From positions 1-64,000 of the forward strand of contig NZ_CADIKH010000022.1 in assembly GCF_902859855.1 (NCBI RefSeq): a DNA stretch of 64,000 nt, written 5' to 3'. Under the pieces are notes generated by a model. That model searched no databases and was not told the DNA's origin. It worked only from the letters and a program-made list of their open reading frames with translations. Below are positions 62,590 to 64,000 of the stretch, one piece after another. Position 1 is the first letter of the stretch. Each line of letters opens with the position of its first letter. The position numbers were made by a program, and so were the translations under genes. Origin of the DNA: Paraburkholderia humisilvae (GTDB taxonomy: Bacteria; Pseudomonadota; Gammaproteobacteria; Burkholderiales; Burkholderiaceae).

Positions 62590-63981
62590 TCACGGATAGA
62601 AAATCTGTACGCGGAAATTCGTTGCGGTCGCACCGCCGGTATCGAGCCGCACGAACATGGTTTCGGTCGTGCGCGGCGGCAGGCCCGCGGCAATCGGCGT
62701 GCCCGGCTTCACGTAGTCCTGCGGCCATAGCACGCGGCGTACCGCGATGTTGTTGTGTTCGTCGAGCAGCGTCAACTCGACGGCCGGGTACGCGAGCGGC
62801 ACGTTGAACCGGTTGTGCAGCGGCATGCGCAACTCGAGCTTGTGCGGGCCATCGACCTGGCGCAGATCGGACGGCTCGACCTGCAAGCCTTCGATGTCGC
62901 GCGGCGGCGAGAACGTGCAGCCAAGCTGCTCGCACACCTGAGCGAACATCAACCGCGTGCTGGGTGCGTAGACCATCACCGTTTCGCGCTGCCACCACGC
63001 GAGCTGCGCGAGCAGCACGACAAACAGCGCGAGCGCGACCACGATGCCGGCGATGCGCCAGCCGACGCGCCGCGGTTCGGCAGCACGCTTTTCGCGGACG
63101 ACGGCGAACGCATTGTCGTCATCGTGCAGCGCCGACGCGAACGGTGCCGCGGCGGCCGGCGCCGCGGCGGCTGCCGGACCGGGACCCGGTCCGAAATGCG
63201 GCTCACCATCGGCAATGCCCGGCGGGACACGCGTGCGGTCATCGGGCTCGAGCGCGGGTTCGGGGCGTGCCTGTGCATGGCGCCATGCATGCGGCGGTGG
63301 CGTGACCGTGTCGGGCTGCGCGGCTTGCTCAGGGGGCGCTGCCGCAGGTTCCGGCGCGGTCCTGAAGGTCGGCTCGACGGGCCGCGCGGTCGCGTTCTCG
63401 AGATGTAGATCCTGCCCGTCGGTGAACTCGAGCTTGAGCTTGGGCTGTGCGGACTGCGGAATCGTGACCGGGTTATACGGAATGGTCGCGGCGTTATGGC
63501 GGATACGGCGATCGACGGAAGCGTCCGGCGCGGGCGCCCAAGGGTTCCAGCTTTCCGCGCGGAAATCCGGTGAGCCGGGATCAACTGCGCCGGGCGCAGC
63601 GGCATCGGGCGACGCCGACGGCACGGCCGTCGCGGGACCGGAACCGGAAGTCGGTGAATCCACCGCCGGTTGCGCCGATGGTGCGGGCGCAGCATGTTCA
63701 CCCGTACCCAATGGGAAAGCTGACGCAGGTGCAGCTTCCGCAGTACCCGATCCCGCAGCCTGATCACGAGGCTCCTGCGCGATCAACCGCGCGACTTCGT
63801 CGGCGGTGACCGGCTTTGCGGCGGAGAAATCGATGCCTTCAGCCAGATCGAACAGGCTGCTCGACGCATCGAATACTTCGCGGCAGTGTCCGCAGCGCAC
63901 GAGCCCGCGGCGCAGCGCCAGCTGCGCGGGTTGAAGGCGGAAGACGGTTTCGCAGAAGGGACAGCGCGTCGCAAGGACCAT
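62590..63981 (-). CDS. DUF3426 zinc-ribbon membrane protein
   Basis: A 463-residue protein: an MJ0042-type zinc ribbon at the start (Cys7, Cys10, Cys30, Cys33 in ATRCPFCETVFRL and LVRCGHCREVFDA), a Pro/Ala-rich low-complexity region of about 200 residues, one membrane segment (IAGIVVALALFVVLLAQLAWW, near 310-330) and a C-terminal DUF3426 domain (VCEQLGCTFSPPRDIEGLQVE, PAVELTLLDEHNN). Function unknown. The ATG at 63979-63981 is complete; the remaining 19 bases may belong to a preceding gene. Confidence 0.88.
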   Translation of the reverse strand: MVLATRCPFCETVFRLQPAQLALRRGLVRCGHCREVFDASSSLFDLAEGIDFSAAKPVTADEVARLIAQEPRDQAAGSGTAEAAPASAFPLGTGEHAAPAPSAQPAVDSPTSGSGPATAVPSASPDAAAPGAVDPGSPDFRAESWNPWAPAPDASVDRRIRHNAATIPYNPVTIPQSAQPKLKLEFTDGQDLHLENATARPVEPTFRTAPEPAAAPPEQAAQPDTVTPPPHAWRHAQARPEPALEPDDRTRVPPGIADGEPHFGPGPGPAAAAAPAAAAPFASALHDDDNAFAVVREKRAAEPRRVGWRIAGIVVALALFVVLLAQLAWWQRETVMVYAPSTRLMFAQVCEQLGCTFSPPRDIEGLQVEPSDLRQVDGPHKLELRMPLHNRFNVPLAYPAVELTLLDEHNNIAVRRVLWPQDYVKPGTPIAAGLPPRTTETMFVRLDTGGATATNFRVQIFYP

Positions 63982-64000
63982 ATGAACCGGGGAGCCGCGC

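Noticed and set aside
1..64000. Search for CRISPR arrays, prophage, insertion sequences, toxin-antitoxin, defence or biosynthetic islands
   Set aside because: No spaced palindromic repeats, transposase, integrase or atypical gene blocks were seen; all larger genes belong to known core families.

Overview
The window is core chromosome of a high-GC betaproteobacterium of the order Burkholderiales, most likely a Paraburkholderia/Burkholderia relative. The reasons are the protein sequences (Coq7, LpxC, L21, RsmH and MurD variants), the gene order mraZ to ftsZ, peroxiredoxin, lpxC, secA, argJ, and the neighbourhoods zapD-coaE-pilD-pilC-pilB and rplU-rpmA-obgE-proB. I assign the family from remembered family sequences, not from a search. 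There is no sign of phage, insertion sequence, integrase, toxin-antitoxin, defence or CRISPR elements. This is ordinary housekeeping DNA, and I did not find a new multi-gene system. The points of interest are mostly regulatory sequences between genes.

Layout. Bases 1-48 are the 3' end of a 5S rRNA gene (end of an rRNA operon) followed by its terminator. Next come an M20 amidohydrolase (-), a molybdopterin oxidoreductase (+), fadD and coq7. From about 6985 a strong promoter with four phased MraZ-type boxes drives the cell division and wall cluster: mraZ, rsmH, ftsL, ftsI, murE, murF, mraY, murD, ftsW, murG, murC, ddl, ftsQ, ftsA, ftsZ, with eight ATGA overlaps. A peroxiredoxin gene and lpxC follow, ending at a terminator shared with a convergent DUF721 gene. 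secA, argJ, a DUF815 ATPase and a Nudix gene continue on the + strand.

From 33.4 to 41.7 kb most genes are on the - strand: yacG, zapD, coaE, the prepilin peptidase/PilC/PilB assembly genes, a CBS-domain CorC-type transporter, tRNA-Pro(CGG) and a polyprenyl diphosphate synthase. The + strand rplU-rpmA, obgE and proB follow. A CNP1-like lipoprotein gene and rppH (-) come next, with rppH facing proS across an unusual 11-bp periodic repeat. Then come marC-like, a purine phosphoribosyltransferase (-), ffh (-), a cytochrome c assembly-type membrane protein, a PP0621-type small protein and ampD.

The last 10 kb hold the class Ia ribonucleotide reductase genes nrdA and nrdB. They have two NrdR-type boxes over the nrdA promoter and a 633-base hairpin-bearing gap between the genes. 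An Ala/Lys histone H1-like gene, a SlyB-type lipoprotein gene (-), a PfkB-family kinase with a TTG start (-), tpx (-) and a DUF3426 zinc-ribbon membrane protein (-) complete the window.

Functionally the window joins peptidoglycan precursor synthesis (MurC-F, Ddl, MraY, MurG), septum assembly (FtsA/I/L/Q/W/Z, ZapD), wall recycling (AmpD), lipid A synthesis (LpxC), protein export (SecA, Ffh), ubiquinone synthesis (Coq7, polyprenyl synthase) and dNTP supply (NrdAB).
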